Part shown: positions 16,666-25,916 of the stretch, piece by piece | Numbering within the stretch: the first letter of the stretch is position 1 | Layout of the letters: the number at the start of each line of letters is the position of its first letter | Assembly (NCBI RefSeq): GCF_000750635.1 | Contig: NZ_CCDM010000001.1 | Coordinates: 310,001 to 374,000, forward strand | DNA length: 64,000 nt | Source of the DNA: Oceanobacillus jeddahensis | Lineage (GTDB): Bacteria; Bacillota; Bacilli; Bacillales; Amphibacillaceae | Direction: 5' to 3' | Notes under the pieces: generated by a model | Databases searched by the model: none | What the model was told of the DNA's origin: nothing | Seen by the model: only the letters and a program-made list of their open reading frames with translations | Program-made: the position numbers and the translations under genes

Positions 16666-17766
16666 ATGACGAAATTGAAAGCGTTTGATTTTGAAGCAGA
16701 TATTCCAACCTTGCATCCTCATAATCATGCATCAAATCTGCATCAACTAGATAATGGAGATTTGCTATGTGTGTGGTTTAGCGGATCCAGGGAAGGGAAG
16801 CCAGATATTTCGATTGTATGTTCCAGACTGAAAAAAGGAGAACAAAATTGGAGTGTACCTGTTGTTTTATCTGATGATGCAGAACGATCGGAGCAGAATC
16901 CCATTCTCTTTAAAAATACCAATGGAGAATTGTGGTTAATCTATACTGCCCAAAACAATGTACATCAAGAATCATCGGTTGTTCGTTATAGAGTATCTAA
17001 GAATGAAGGGCATACATGGAGTGACATTAAAACATTATTTGACAAACCAGGGACATTTGTAAGAAATCAGCCCGTTATTTTAGAAGATAATGTGATCGTA
17101 CTACCTGCTTATTATAGCTTAAAGTCCAGTAAAGGTTTTTTAGGAAATGATTTTAGTGTTGTGAAAATATCGAAGGACCATGGGAGAACATGGGAGGAAT
17201 ATGAAGTACAAGACAGTAAAGGTTTAGTTCATATGTCCATCGTTCAGGGTACGGACGGAAATTTAATAGGCTTTTTTAGAAGTAGAAAATCTGATTATAT
17301 TTACAGGACAACATCTGCAGATGGCGGGAAAAGCTGGTCAACACCTGAGCCGACGGAGCTGATGAATAATAATGCTTCTGTTCAAGCTACGAAGTTACGT
17401 AATGGAAACCTGGCCATCGTGTTTGATGATGTAAACGCTGAGATTGCTCCTCCGGCTGAGAACAGGCCACCATGGTTTGATAAGAGTGATATGGATAAAG
17501 TAGGTGTTGATAAAAATATTGTAAAGCAGGAGTCTATCTGGGGAGTGGAAAGAAACCCATTATCTATCGCTATTTCTGAGGATGATGGACAAACATGGAA
17601 ATATAAAAAGGACATCATGGTTCAAGAAGATGTGTCAGAGGAGAAACCGGAATTTTCTTATCCGTCTATTAAGCAGTTAAGTAACGGAGAAATTCATATT
17701 ACATTTACCTTTTTAAGACAGAATATAAAGCATGTTGTGATTACAGAAGAAGCAGTTAAAAATTAA
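16666..17766 (+). CDS. Sialidase-fold (BNR / Asp-box) protein, cytoplasmic
   Basis: The 366-residue protein contains four Asp boxes (SxDxGxxW-like): SKNEGHTWS, SKDHGRTWE, SADGGKSWS and SEDDGQTWK, spread from about residue 108 to 307, which marks a six-bladed sialidase propeller. It has no signal peptide or anchor, so it should act in the cytoplasm. An early arginine in WFSGSREGKPD could belong to the carboxylate-binding triad. Next to a TRAP transporter for organic acids, an NAL/DapA-type aldolase and a sugar-acid kinase, it may hydrolyse or eliminate a glycoside of an acidic sugar after uptake. Known relatives include sialidases and uncharacterised BNR proteins; true sialidase activity is not shown. 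Confidence 0.78.
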   Translation: MTKLKAFDFEADIPTLHPHNHASNLHQLDNGDLLCVWFSGSREGKPDISIVCSRLKKGEQNWSVPVVLSDDAERSEQNPILFKNTNGELWLIYTAQNNVHQESSVVRYRVSKNEGHTWSDIKTLFDKPGTFVRNQPVILEDNVIVLPAYYSLKSSKGFLGNDFSVVKISKDHGRTWEEYEVQDSKGLVHMSIVQGTDGNLIGFFRSRKSDYIYRTTSADGGKSWSTPEPTELMNNNASVQATKLRNGNLAIVFDDVNAEIAPPAENRPPWFDKSDMDKVGVDKNIVKQESIWGVERNPLSIAISEDDGQTWKYKKDIMVQEDVSEEKPEFSYPSIKQLSNGEIHITFTFLRQNIKHVVITEEAVKN

Positions 17767-17785
17767 TTTTTTAGGAGGAGAACAT

Positions 17786-18805
17786 ATGACTTTTCGGAAA
17801 AAAAGCATAGGTTTCATTTTTGGTTTATTCATTTTGTTAATAGTAACAACTGCTTGTGGAAACGGCAATGATTCAGAAGCAAATGGTGAAGGAGACACTG
17901 TAGAGTTAGTAGCAGCTACAATTAATCCCAGTGACTCCTTATTGGGAGAAGCGCTGATTGCATTTGCAGAAGAAATAGAAAATCAAAGTGATGGTGAAAT
18001 AGAAGTAACCGTGCATACAGATGGGACTTTAGGAAATGCTTCTAGTTTATATCAATCTGTTATTTCAGGAGATATTGATTTTATTTACTCTGACAAAGGA
18101 TGGTTTGCTGAGCATCAACCAGTGTTTAATGCATTAGATGGTTATTATTTATTTGAGGATCAAGAACAGTTTGAGTCGATTGTAAATTCTGAAGATGACT
18201 TAGCTTATTTTGAAGATTTATTAATAGAAAGTCCTGGACTAAAGAACTTAATGTATATTGGAGGGATAGAAAGAAATATCATGAGTACATTCCCGATTGA
18301 AACAGTTGAAGATTTACAAGGGAGAGAAATGCGAAGTGGAACAGGGGCTACAGAATTAGCATGGTGGGAACAATTAGGAGCTAGTCCAGTAAGTGTTGAT
18401 TTAGACGAAGTGTACTCAGCATTACAAACAGGTGTTGCAGAAGGAACGCAAAATAGCTTGGATTCAATGATTCATAATCGGTTTGCAGAAGTTGGAGACT
18501 ATGTTGCAAGAACACAACATGATTTAACACTGGGTTTCGTGGTAATGAATAATGATCGTTATGAGCAATTAAGTGACGAACATAAAGAAGCAATCGCAGA
18601 TGCTGCTGACATTGTACAACCAGAATATATCGAAAAGGCATTTGAACAAGCTGAAGAGGATATGCGAGTGTTAGAAGAAGACTTTGGAATTACATTTACA
18701 GATGTAGAGGTGGATGAATTTATCGAATTATCCAGAGAACAACTTTTAGATTTAGCAAAGGAATATGATGCTGAGGAAGTTTTTGAAGATATTTTTGACT
18801 TATAA
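17786..18805 (+). CDS. dctP: TRAP transporter solute-binding lipoprotein
   Basis: The 339-residue protein has a lipoprotein signal (MTFRKKSIGF, hydrophobic stretch, then VTTAC with Cys24) and the DctP family core: LVAATINPSDSLLGEALIAFA, the arginine-bearing strand LQGREMRSGTGATELAWW, and GVAEGTQNSLDSMIH. The conserved arginine pairs with the carboxylate of the ligand, so the cargo is an organic or sugar acid. AGGAGGAG lies just upstream of the ATG. It follows the sialidase-like gene by 19 bases and is separated from dctQ by a 21-bp perfect hairpin, which would let it be made in excess over the membrane subunits. Confidence 0.92.
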   Translation: MTFRKKSIGFIFGLFILLIVTTACGNGNDSEANGEGDTVELVAATINPSDSLLGEALIAFAEEIENQSDGEIEVTVHTDGTLGNASSLYQSVISGDIDFIYSDKGWFAEHQPVFNALDGYYLFEDQEQFESIVNSEDDLAYFEDLLIESPGLKNLMYIGGIERNIMSTFPIETVEDLQGREMRSGTGATELAWWEQLGASPVSVDLDEVYSALQTGVAEGTQNSLDSMIHNRFAEVGDYVARTQHDLTLGFVVMNNDRYEQLSDEHKEAIADAADIVQPEYIEKAFEQAEEDMRVLEEDFGITFTDVEVDEFIELSREQLLDLAKEYDAEEVFEDIFDL

Positions 18806-18848
18806 ATAAAAATATACTTTTGAAGTTAGCAAATCTTTATGGTGTCAC

Positions 18849-18899
18849 GAAACACTATTTTGCTGAAATCATAACTGAATTTCAGCAAAATAGTGTTTC
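18849..18899 (+). other. 21-bp perfect intercistronic hairpin between dctP and dctQ
   Basis: Arms at 18849-18869 and 18879-18899 are exact reverse complements with a 9-base loop. No T run follows, so it is not a standard terminator. Its place between the binding-protein and permease genes suggests 3' end protection of the dctP message or partial termination. Confidence 0.8.
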
Positions 18900-19002
18900 A
18901 AATATAGAGATAAACGCTATCCATGTACTTGGTTTAGTTCCTAAGATTTAACACAAGATAACTCAGCTCGGATAAGGAAGAAGATTAGTGGAGGTGAATA
19001 GC

Positions 19003-19506
19003 GTGTTTTTGAAAAAAGTAATACAGGGCATGACACGTGCAGCAACTATTTTTAGTGTAATCATGATGATTTTATTAGCCCTTACGCTCTTTATTGGGGT
19101 ATTAACAAGATACGTATTTTCTATTTCTATTCCAGAATTAGAAGTTATCAGAAATTTTTCTTTGATTTGGATGATTTTTATAGGATCTGCATTAGCAGTT
19201 AAAGAGAAAATGCATTTGGATATAGATATTTTTTCTGAATATATCAGTGAAAAGTTAAATAGATGGAGGATAAGACTGGTATATTTACTATCTTTATTTG
19301 GAATAGGAGTACTTATTTTTATAGGCATGGAAGCTTTTGAAGCTGGATTGAATAGAGTTGAGTTAGTTCCAGTTAGATTCTTATCTGAACAGCCATCCCT
19401 CATCTATTATTACTCATCTTTCTTGGTAGGTTCTGTATTCATGCTGTTGTTCCATTTGGTTAATGTAAAAGATTTGTTTGGTAGAAATGAGGGAGATAAA
19501 AAATGA
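19003..19506 (+). CDS. dctQ: TRAP transporter small permease
   Basis: The 167-residue protein has four hydrophobic segments and the DctQ pattern, including RNFSLIWMIFIGSALAVKEKMHL around residues 48-68. I chose the GTG at 19003 because GGAGGTG (18990-18996) lies 6 bases upstream; an in-frame GTG at 18988 would precede that site. Its end overlaps the start of dctM by four bases (ATGA), the usual coupling of the two permease subunits. It links the large permease to the binding protein. Confidence 0.88.
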   Translation: MFLKKVIQGMTRAATIFSVIMMILLALTLFIGVLTRYVFSISIPELEVIRNFSLIWMIFIGSALAVKEKMHLDIDIFSEYISEKLNRWRIRLVYLLSLFGIGVLIFIGMEAFEAGLNRVELVPVRFLSEQPSLIYYYSSFLVGSVFMLLFHLVNVKDLFGRNEGDKK

Positions 19507-20804
19507 TTCTTTTTTGGATTCTACTCATATTTTTATTGTGCTTATTTATTGGGGTTCCAGTAGCTTTTAGTATTATTATAGCATCTGTGATACCTTTACT
19601 TTTTGAACCTTTAATTAGTTTGACACAAGCCAGCTCTATTATGATTGAATCATTTTCCAGTTTTACTTTATTAGCGATTCCACTTTTTATTCTTTGTGGT
19701 GGTTTACTGAATTTAACAAAAGTAACAGATGATTTGATTTATATATCTAAAGCTTTAGTAGGTAAACTAAAGGGTAGTTTAGCACATATGAATATTGTAA
19801 CTAGTGTATTTTTCGGTGCTATTTCAGGGTCATCTGTTGCAGATGTAGCTTCTTTGGGAAGGATTTTAATTCCTGCCATGATTAAAGCTGGATATAGTAA
19901 AGAGTTTGCAGCTACTGTAACAGCAGCATCATCTACCATTGGATCTATTATTCCACCTAGTATTCTTTTGATTGTATATGGAGCTTTAGCACAAACATCA
20001 GTAGCATCATTATTTATTGCTGGAATTATTCCAGGAATTCTAATTGGTATAACACAAATGGTGTATGCTTATTACTATGCCAAAAAACATAATGTAGGGG
20101 ATATTGAAAATGAATTAATTGGTTTGCCTAAGGACCAAAAACTATCCAAGGCAGTAGCGTTAAAGAAAAGTATCTTTCCAATTAGTTTATTTTTAATCGT
20201 CATTGTAGGGATCATGTCCGGGGTATTTACTGCGACGGAAGCAGCCGCTATTGCAGTTGCATATGTCTTTGTCGTAGCATTTTTTATTAAAAAGCAAAGA
20301 AGTTTCAAAGAGTATATACCAGTTATAAGAAGGGCCGTGATTGATTCAGCCTCTATCTATATTCTTATTGCAGCTGCTGCGCTTATGTCTTGGGTACTTT
20401 CTTATTATAGAGCATTGGACCCAGCGGTGAACTTTTTGATAGAAAATGATTTTAGCCCAATTATGTTTTTACTATTAATCATGGTTTTATATGTAATTTT
20501 AGGTACATTTATGGAGCCAAATTCTGCAATGTTAATTTTTGTACCTTTATCTGTACCTGTTATTCATGGTTTAGGCATTGATCCAGTTGTAGCAGGGATT
20601 GTTACTGTAATGTCTATTCGTCTGGGTACTGTGACACCGCCGTATGGCTTATCGGCATTATTGGCTTCTAAAATTGCTGGAACAAATATGTTGAAAATGA
20701 TGAAGCAAATTACCATTTTTGTATTAATTTATATGGTATCTATTTTAATGATTATATTTATTCCTCAAATCGTAACATTTTTACCTAACCTTTTAATGAA
20801 TTAA
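19503..20804 (+). CDS. dctM: TRAP transporter large permease
   Basis: The 433-residue membrane protein has the standard DctM motifs: LVGKLKGSLAHMNIVTS, FFGAISGSSVADVASLGRI, GYSKEFAATVTAASSTIGSI and IIPPSILLIVYGALAQTS, with a second inverted half (IRLGTVTPPYGL). It carries out Na+-driven import of the acid held by DctP. It is coupled to dctQ by a 4-base overlap. Compared with the stand-alone permease at 5564-6925, this one is an orthodox family member with all its partners. Confidence 0.93.
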   Translation: MILFWILLIFLLCLFIGVPVAFSIIIASVIPLLFEPLISLTQASSIMIESFSSFTLLAIPLFILCGGLLNLTKVTDDLIYISKALVGKLKGSLAHMNIVTSVFFGAISGSSVADVASLGRILIPAMIKAGYSKEFAATVTAASSTIGSIIPPSILLIVYGALAQTSVASLFIAGIIPGILIGITQMVYAYYYAKKHNVGDIENELIGLPKDQKLSKAVALKKSIFPISLFLIVIVGIMSGVFTATEAAAIAVAYVFVVAFFIKKQRSFKEYIPVIRRAVIDSASIYILIAAAALMSWVLSYYRALDPAVNFLIENDFSPIMFLLLIMVLYVILGTFMEPNSAMLIFVPLSVPVIHGLGIDPVVAGIVTVMSIRLGTVTPPYGLSALLASKIAGTNMLKMMKQITIFVLIYMVSILMIIFIPQIVTFLPNLLMN

Positions 20805-20858
20805 TGTTTACGATAAAAAAGAATTTGTACAAATGGATATTAATGATGAGGTGGATGT

Positions 20859-21605
20859 ATGCTATTACAAAACAAAGTAGCTATTATTTCTGGAGCCAGC
20901 CGGGGGATCGGCAGAAGTGCTGCATTAACTTTAGCCGAACATGGAGCTTCCGTTGTTATTATTGGGACGAAAGTAGATTTATTAGAAGAAGTAGCTAACG
21001 AAATAAAACAAATGAATAAAGAATGCGTAATCTATACTGGAGATGTTACGGATCAATCAACAGCGGAAGAGGTTGTCGCGAAAACAATCAATCGTTTTGG
21101 GAAAATTGATATTCTAGTTAACAATGCTGGAATAAACATGCGCTCCTCTACTTTGGATATGGAAATAGATGATTGGAAACGGGTATTGGATATTAATTTG
21201 AATGGGAATTTATTTTTTTCAAAAGCAGTCCTTCCAGTAATGATAAAACAAAAGTCAGGAAAGATTGTTAATGTGAGCTCCTCTACTGCTAAATCAGGTC
21301 ATAGAAATGCGACACCGGCATATGGAGCTTCCAAGGCCGGAGTGGATTATTTGACGAAGCATTTAGCACTGGAAATGGCGAAACATCATATTTATGTGAA
21401 TGGTGTCTCTCCTGGGCCAATCGAAACAGACATGATTCAGCAATGGTCTAGCGAGTACCATGAGAAAGTGCTTTCAAATATTCCATTAAAAAAATTGGGA
21501 ACGCCAAGAAATATAGCGGATGTTATATTGTTTTTAAGCTCTTCAATGTCGGATTTTATTACAGGTGAAACAATTAATGTTAATGGAGGTACATATATAA
21601 ATTGA
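20859..21605 (+). CDS. SDR-family NAD(P)-dependent oxidoreductase
   Basis: The 248-residue classical short-chain dehydrogenase has GASRGIGRSA (11-20 region), NNAGINMRS, catalytic Ser in NVSSSTAKSG and YGASKAG with the Tyr-x-x-x-Lys pair, and a normal C-terminus (GETINVNGGTYIN). GAGGTGG precedes the ATG. It is last in the acid-sugar operon and followed by a strong terminator. It probably oxidises or reduces a hydroxyl of the imported sugar acid, for example giving a keto acid for the aldolase. SDR sequence alone does not fix the substrate. Confidence 0.88.
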   Translation: MLLQNKVAIISGASRGIGRSAALTLAEHGASVVIIGTKVDLLEEVANEIKQMNKECVIYTGDVTDQSTAEEVVAKTINRFGKIDILVNNAGINMRSSTLDMEIDDWKRVLDINLNGNLFFSKAVLPVMIKQKSGKIVNVSSSTAKSGHRNATPAYGASKAGVDYLTKHLALEMAKHHIYVNGVSPGPIETDMIQQWSSEYHEKVLSNIPLKKLGTPRNIADVILFLSSSMSDFITGETINVNGGTYIN

Positions 21606-21616
21606 TAAATAAAATA

Positions 21617-21664
21617 ATAAGAAGCTCATTGTCCGTGGACAATGAGCTTCTTATAAAATTTTTT
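21617..21664. terminator. Bidirectional rho-independent terminator
   Basis: An 18-bp perfect stem (21617-21634 with 21637-21654, 2-base loop) is followed by AAAATTTTTT. It separates the acid-sugar operon from the convergent yerD-like gene. Confidence 0.9.
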
Positions 21665-21697
21665 CATCTCTTTCCTCCTTGTGACCGATCTTATAAA

Positions 21698-23323
21698 TTA
21701 TATGGAATCCGGTTTGGAATATGAAGTCACAGAAGAAACTCCCTCTTTCTCTATCCATTCATCCAAAGACCAAACCCGCTGATATGCATCCTTATATTGA
21801 ATATGCGATGCATTGATAGCCGTCGGTGTCGTAACCCCGGCAGCAGCAGAAATACGGAACAGGCTTTCACGAAGGGTGACGAGATAATTCAAAGCGCGGT
21901 AAGCTTTTTCATCCACGACCAGTGCTTTTTGCAGCTTCGGATCAGTTGTTGCTACACCTACAGGACAACGGTTAGTATGACAAATTTGTGCCATAATGCA
22001 GCCGACTGTAATCATGAATGCACGGGCAATTTGAACAAGATCTGCTCCCATACCAAGAATGACAGCGATTCGATCTGCTGTAAAAAGCTTTCCTGAGGCA
22101 ATCAGTTTGACGCGGTCGCGGACACCGTATTTTTTTAATGTCTGATCTGCGATGGTGACCGCAGACTTTATCGGGAGTCCAACGCTATCTGCAAGTTCTT
22201 GAAAAGTTGCCCCTGTACCTCCTTCTGAACCATCTACAGTAATAAAATCAGGTCCTGATTGCGTTTCCTTCATATAACTCGCAATTTCGTCCAATGCAGA
22301 AGTGCTGCCAATAACTAATTTAATCCCAACCGGAAGCCCTGTGTGATTTCGAATTTTTTCTATAAAGGTGAACATCGAAGGAACATCATCAAATTCGTGA
22401 AAACGGTTCGGGCTGTCAATTTCCTGATAAGGAGCTACATGACGAATCGCGGCGATTCTCTCCGTTACTTTTTCAGCATCGACGTGTCCTCCGCGTATTT
22501 TTGCTCCTTGTGCAAGTTTTAATTCAAAAGCTTTGACCTGTGGGATTTCGCTCTTTTCTTTTAATAAATCCCAATTAAAAGAACCTGATGCTGTACGAAC
22601 GCCAAAAAGTCCAGGTCCAATTTGGGCAATGATATCTGTATCGCCGGCTAAATGATAGTCGGATAGCCCTCCTTCGCCAGTGTTCATCCAGGAACCGCCT
22701 GCCATGCCAATTCCTTTAGACAGGGCGGTAATCGCATTTTCTCCCAATGCCCCGTAACTCATTGCGGACATGCCGATTAATCCTTTCGCGTAGAAAGGCT
22801 CTCTGCAGGAAGGTCCGATAACAACTGCATTTTCATCGCTTAGAAGCCATGGTTGTATTTGTTTGTCCTCTACATTTTCTTTGCGGCTCAGTAAATTATC
22901 TTCTTTTACTTTATAGATTTTGGAATCAATTTGGCCTGTGTTATCAACCTCTAGCTCTCCCTGCTGCTTGGGAAACATCGCATTTTTTACATAAAAGTCT
23001 GCCTTCTCAAAATCACGGCGGGAGCCAAATCCAATCATATTTTTTTGATATTTAGCCGGCATGATAATGTCCCGGTAATCATCACGGGAGAATGGTTTTC
23101 CGGCAGTATCAGCATTAAATAAATATTGTCTGAGCTCCGGACCAGCCTTTTCCAGGATATATCGTATTTTGCCAAGCAGTGGGTAGTTACGTAAAATAGC
23201 ATGCTGTGGCTGGCGCTGGTCTTTCCAGTATATGTAGCTAAACAATGCGATTGGGGTAATAATAATTGCTACTACTAGGATACTTAATGCAAATAAAATA
23301 AAGTTCAGTGCAGAAAATTCCAT
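21698..23323 (-). CDS. yerD: FMN-binding glutamate synthase-like protein (YerD type)
   Basis: The 541-residue protein has one N-terminal membrane helix (ILFALSILVVAIIITPIALF) and then a glutamate synthase central/FMN domain: MSAMSYGALGENAI, GSWMNTGEGG, GAKIRGGHVDAEKV, TVDGSEGGTGATF and the [3Fe-4S] cysteines in CIMAQICHTNRCPVG. It lacks the amidotransferase and C-terminal beta-helix domains of full GltB, so it would not use glutamine by itself. B. subtilis YerD is the nearest relative I know; its physiological role is unsettled. It is a single gene transcribed toward the acid-sugar operon, with its own upstream region, and seems unrelated to its neighbours. Confidence 0.88.
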   Translation of the reverse strand: MEFSALNFILFALSILVVAIIITPIALFSYIYWKDQRQPQHAILRNYPLLGKIRYILEKAGPELRQYLFNADTAGKPFSRDDYRDIIMPAKYQKNMIGFGSRRDFEKADFYVKNAMFPKQQGELEVDNTGQIDSKIYKVKEDNLLSRKENVEDKQIQPWLLSDENAVVIGPSCREPFYAKGLIGMSAMSYGALGENAITALSKGIGMAGGSWMNTGEGGLSDYHLAGDTDIIAQIGPGLFGVRTASGSFNWDLLKEKSEIPQVKAFELKLAQGAKIRGGHVDAEKVTERIAAIRHVAPYQEIDSPNRFHEFDDVPSMFTFIEKIRNHTGLPVGIKLVIGSTSALDEIASYMKETQSGPDFITVDGSEGGTGATFQELADSVGLPIKSAVTIADQTLKKYGVRDRVKLIASGKLFTADRIAVILGMGADLVQIARAFMITVGCIMAQICHTNRCPVGVATTDPKLQKALVVDEKAYRALNYLVTLRESLFRISAAAGVTTPTAINASHIQYKDAYQRVWSLDEWIEKEGVSSVTSYSKPDSI

Positions 23324-23662
23324 TTTTAGATGTCCCCTTTCCGGATAAAAAATAAAACGATGTATCCCATTTTTTAATGCATTACTTATAGAATATAAAT
23401 ACCCGTTTTGAAAAGGATTACACTTTAAGGGGAAATATCTTTATACGGAAAATATAGAATATGGATGCAATTTGGAGAGTAATTAGCGGTTCTTTATATT
23501 ATCTTTTGAGTTGACTGGTATTGATTGGAGTAGGGCAGGCAGATGGAATAAGTAAGTTTTAAAAGAAAATAGGGAAACATAGAGCCGCCCTTTAACCACA
23601 CTTCATTCAATCTCTGCTAAAATATACCTAAATAGATCCAAACAAACCAAGAGGTGTATGAA
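23324..23662. other. Intergenic region between divergent yerD and araC-like genes
   Basis: These 339 bases must hold the promoters of both divergent genes, but I see no convincing -35/-10 pair, hairpin, cre site or small gene in them. Confidence 0.5.
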
Positions 23663-25915
23663 ATGCGTATAAATAAAATAACAACTGCAATGGAAAGAAT
23701 AGAAGAAGTGGATTTTCGTCTCGTTAATCAACTGCAGATTCTATTTGTTGTAAAAGGGTACTTAGAAATGATGCATAATGGTTCAAGTGTTTTCATTCGA
23801 ACAGGGGAGATCTTTTTATTAAATAAAGGTGATATTATACACCTTGTTGGCAGTCGGGAAAATGCTACACTCATATTAAAGTTTGAAGAGAATACATATC
23901 AGGAAGAACTGCCTCTATTCCAATTAAGTCGACCGTTATCTCCAGTGTATCGAAAGGATGCTTATGAGCAAATTAAAAATTGTTTCGTCTCTTTATATAT
24001 TGAAGCCAACTATCCCGCTGAAGGCTCAGAGTACATGATTGAAGGAAATATGAACCGGCTGATTGGATTGTTTTATCGTAATTTGAAGAAGAAAGTAGAG
24101 CTCGAATCGCATGTGATTTCCGATAAGGTAAAAGAAATGGTGTCCTATATTAATCATTATTATGAACAGGAATTGAGTCTGGATAAGCTTGCAGCGCATT
24201 TTTTTAGCAGTAAGTATTACTTAGCGCACGAGTTCAAAAATCAATTAGGGATTTCTATTGGGCAATATATTAAAGAAGTCAGGCTGTTTCATAGTGTTCG
24301 TATGCTGGTTAATAGTAATGAAAAGATTGTGACTATTGCTTTAGCTAATGGTTTTCCAAATGTTCGTTCTTTTAGTGAGGAATTTAAGAAAAGATATCAT
24401 GTTACGCCTAAAAAATATAGGGAATTACAGCAGGAGGGAAAAGGTCATCATATGGATGATGATACGTTGTCTGAGGATGTTGTTTCGTTACTCTCTCCGT
24501 ATATGTCTGTAGAGGAATTTTCTGGTGCAGGTCCGATTCAACCAACATCCTATGAAGTAGAGGTAGATGTAAATAAAGAAATTTATCGTCGAAATACGCT
24601 CCACTCTTTATTGAAGATTAAACCAGAGCATATGGGAAGACATTTGTCTGAGATACACCACCGGATAGGCATAGAATGGGTTGCTGTGACTAGTATAATA
24701 AAAAAGTTGGCTATAAAGCAGTCGGGGGGAGAATTACATGTCTTTTTTGATGAGCTGGATCGGGTCTTAAGGCAAATCTTATCGGCAGGGATGATTCCTT
24801 ATATCCAGCTGCAAACAATTGATTTTGATGATTGGCAGCAAATAGAAGGTGTTTCTGTAAACGGTTTCCCAGAAGTACTGGTAAAGCTGAAATATCATCT
24901 GCAGCAAAATTATTTAAGTCATGACCGCTGGGGTTATGAGTTCCGTTGTTTTTATGAGTTTAAAAATCGTGGAGAGCTTTGCAGCCCATTGGTAAAAGTA
25001 ATTTCTATCTTTCAAGACTACCCCAATTTAGTTATTCATTTTCCTAAGCATCCTGAAAGTGCAGCGCAGCCAAAGGAAAAAGATAATTTAAAAGTTTATT
25101 GTATCGACGATTTAACATCTATTAAGAAAATCTCATTCGATGAGGCATTGATTCATTTAACAGATTTAACGCATATTGAAACAATTAGTGGCAATAAGAA
25201 TATCAAAGGACAACATTTTATTTTGGAGAATATGCTTGATTTTGAGAAGGATGATTATCTACAGAAATATGCTGATTTAGCACAAGCTAACGCTGGAGTT
25301 CTACAGTATATGAGACAAGCCAAGCAAGCGGAAAAAGAAGTGTTTTATTTTTCTCCCGTGTCTGCAGATGGAGAAAAACTGTTTGAGTATTTTCCCGAGG
25401 AATTAGCAAATAAGATTTCCCTATGTACTGCGGATGGAAGATATAAAGATAATTGGTATGCGAATGAATTTATGAAAAGCTTATTTGAAAATGTAGTCTT
25501 TCAAAATGAAGCATGTATTGTAACCAGGCAGCAGGAGAATTATCGAATTTTGGCTGCTTATCCAGAGGAAGAATATCAGATGTTTATGAATTGGGTTAAT
25601 AAAGAATGGCAGCATACAAAATTAAAAAAGACCAAGAGCCCATCCATTTATATTAAATTGGATTTACTACCGATACAAGGGAAATACCGCTTGGTTAAGC
25701 AAGAATTAACGACAGATTTGATAGATCAACGAGTGGAACTGGAAGAATTAAAGAATAGTGAAAAGTTGTCATTTGAAGATATTCGCTACTGGAATGGAAT
25801 AAATCGTCCGCGTCGTCATGTGGAAACTGTATCTATCAAGGGAAAGCATTCGTTGGAGGTAGAGGTTTCATTCTTAGGGATTGTGATGGTTAACTTAGAA
25901 AAAATACAAGATTAA
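23663..25915 (+). CDS. AraC-family regulator with a large C-terminal GH39-like domain
   Basis: The 750-residue protein has an N-terminal cupin-like sensor (about 1-90), an AraC helix-turn-helix pair (about 165-265: LSLDKLAAHFFSSKYYLAHEF and VTIALANGFPNVRSFSEEFKKR, then HVTPKKYR) and about 480 further residues. That tail (SLLKIKPEHMGRHLSEIHH, IPYIQLQTIDFDDW, WGYEFRCFYEFKNRG) resembles a GH39 beta-xylosidase-type barrel used for sensing; it is weakly conserved and probably not catalytic. AGAGGTG 6 bases upstream supports the ATG at 23663. The two GH3 genes downstream are its likely targets, with a beta-linked oligosaccharide as signal. Confidence 0.85.
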   Translation: MRINKITTAMERIEEVDFRLVNQLQILFVVKGYLEMMHNGSSVFIRTGEIFLLNKGDIIHLVGSRENATLILKFEENTYQEELPLFQLSRPLSPVYRKDAYEQIKNCFVSLYIEANYPAEGSEYMIEGNMNRLIGLFYRNLKKKVELESHVISDKVKEMVSYINHYYEQELSLDKLAAHFFSSKYYLAHEFKNQLGISIGQYIKEVRLFHSVRMLVNSNEKIVTIALANGFPNVRSFSEEFKKRYHVTPKKYRELQQEGKGHHMDDDTLSEDVVSLLSPYMSVEEFSGAGPIQPTSYEVEVDVNKEIYRRNTLHSLLKIKPEHMGRHLSEIHHRIGIEWVAVTSIIKKLAIKQSGGELHVFFDELDRVLRQILSAGMIPYIQLQTIDFDDWQQIEGVSVNGFPEVLVKLKYHLQQNYLSHDRWGYEFRCFYEFKNRGELCSPLVKVISIFQDYPNLVIHFPKHPESAAQPKEKDNLKVYCIDDLTSIKKISFDEALIHLTDLTHIETISGNKNIKGQHFILENMLDFEKDDYLQKYADLAQANAGVLQYMRQAKQAEKEVFYFSPVSADGEKLFEYFPEELANKISLCTADGRYKDNWYANEFMKSLFENVVFQNEACIVTRQQENYRILAAYPEEEYQMFMNWVNKEWQHTKLKKTKSPSIYIKLDLLPIQGKYRLVKQELTTDLIDQRVELEELKNSEKLSFEDIRYWNGINRPRRHVETVSIKGKHSLEVEVSFLGIVMVNLEKIQD

Positions 25916-25916
25916 T

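Noticed and set aside
20804-20998. 64-codon plus-strand frame overlapping the start of the SDR gene
   Set aside because: It is out of frame with the SDR gene, which has a good ribosome site and a complete set of motifs; the frame has no family features.
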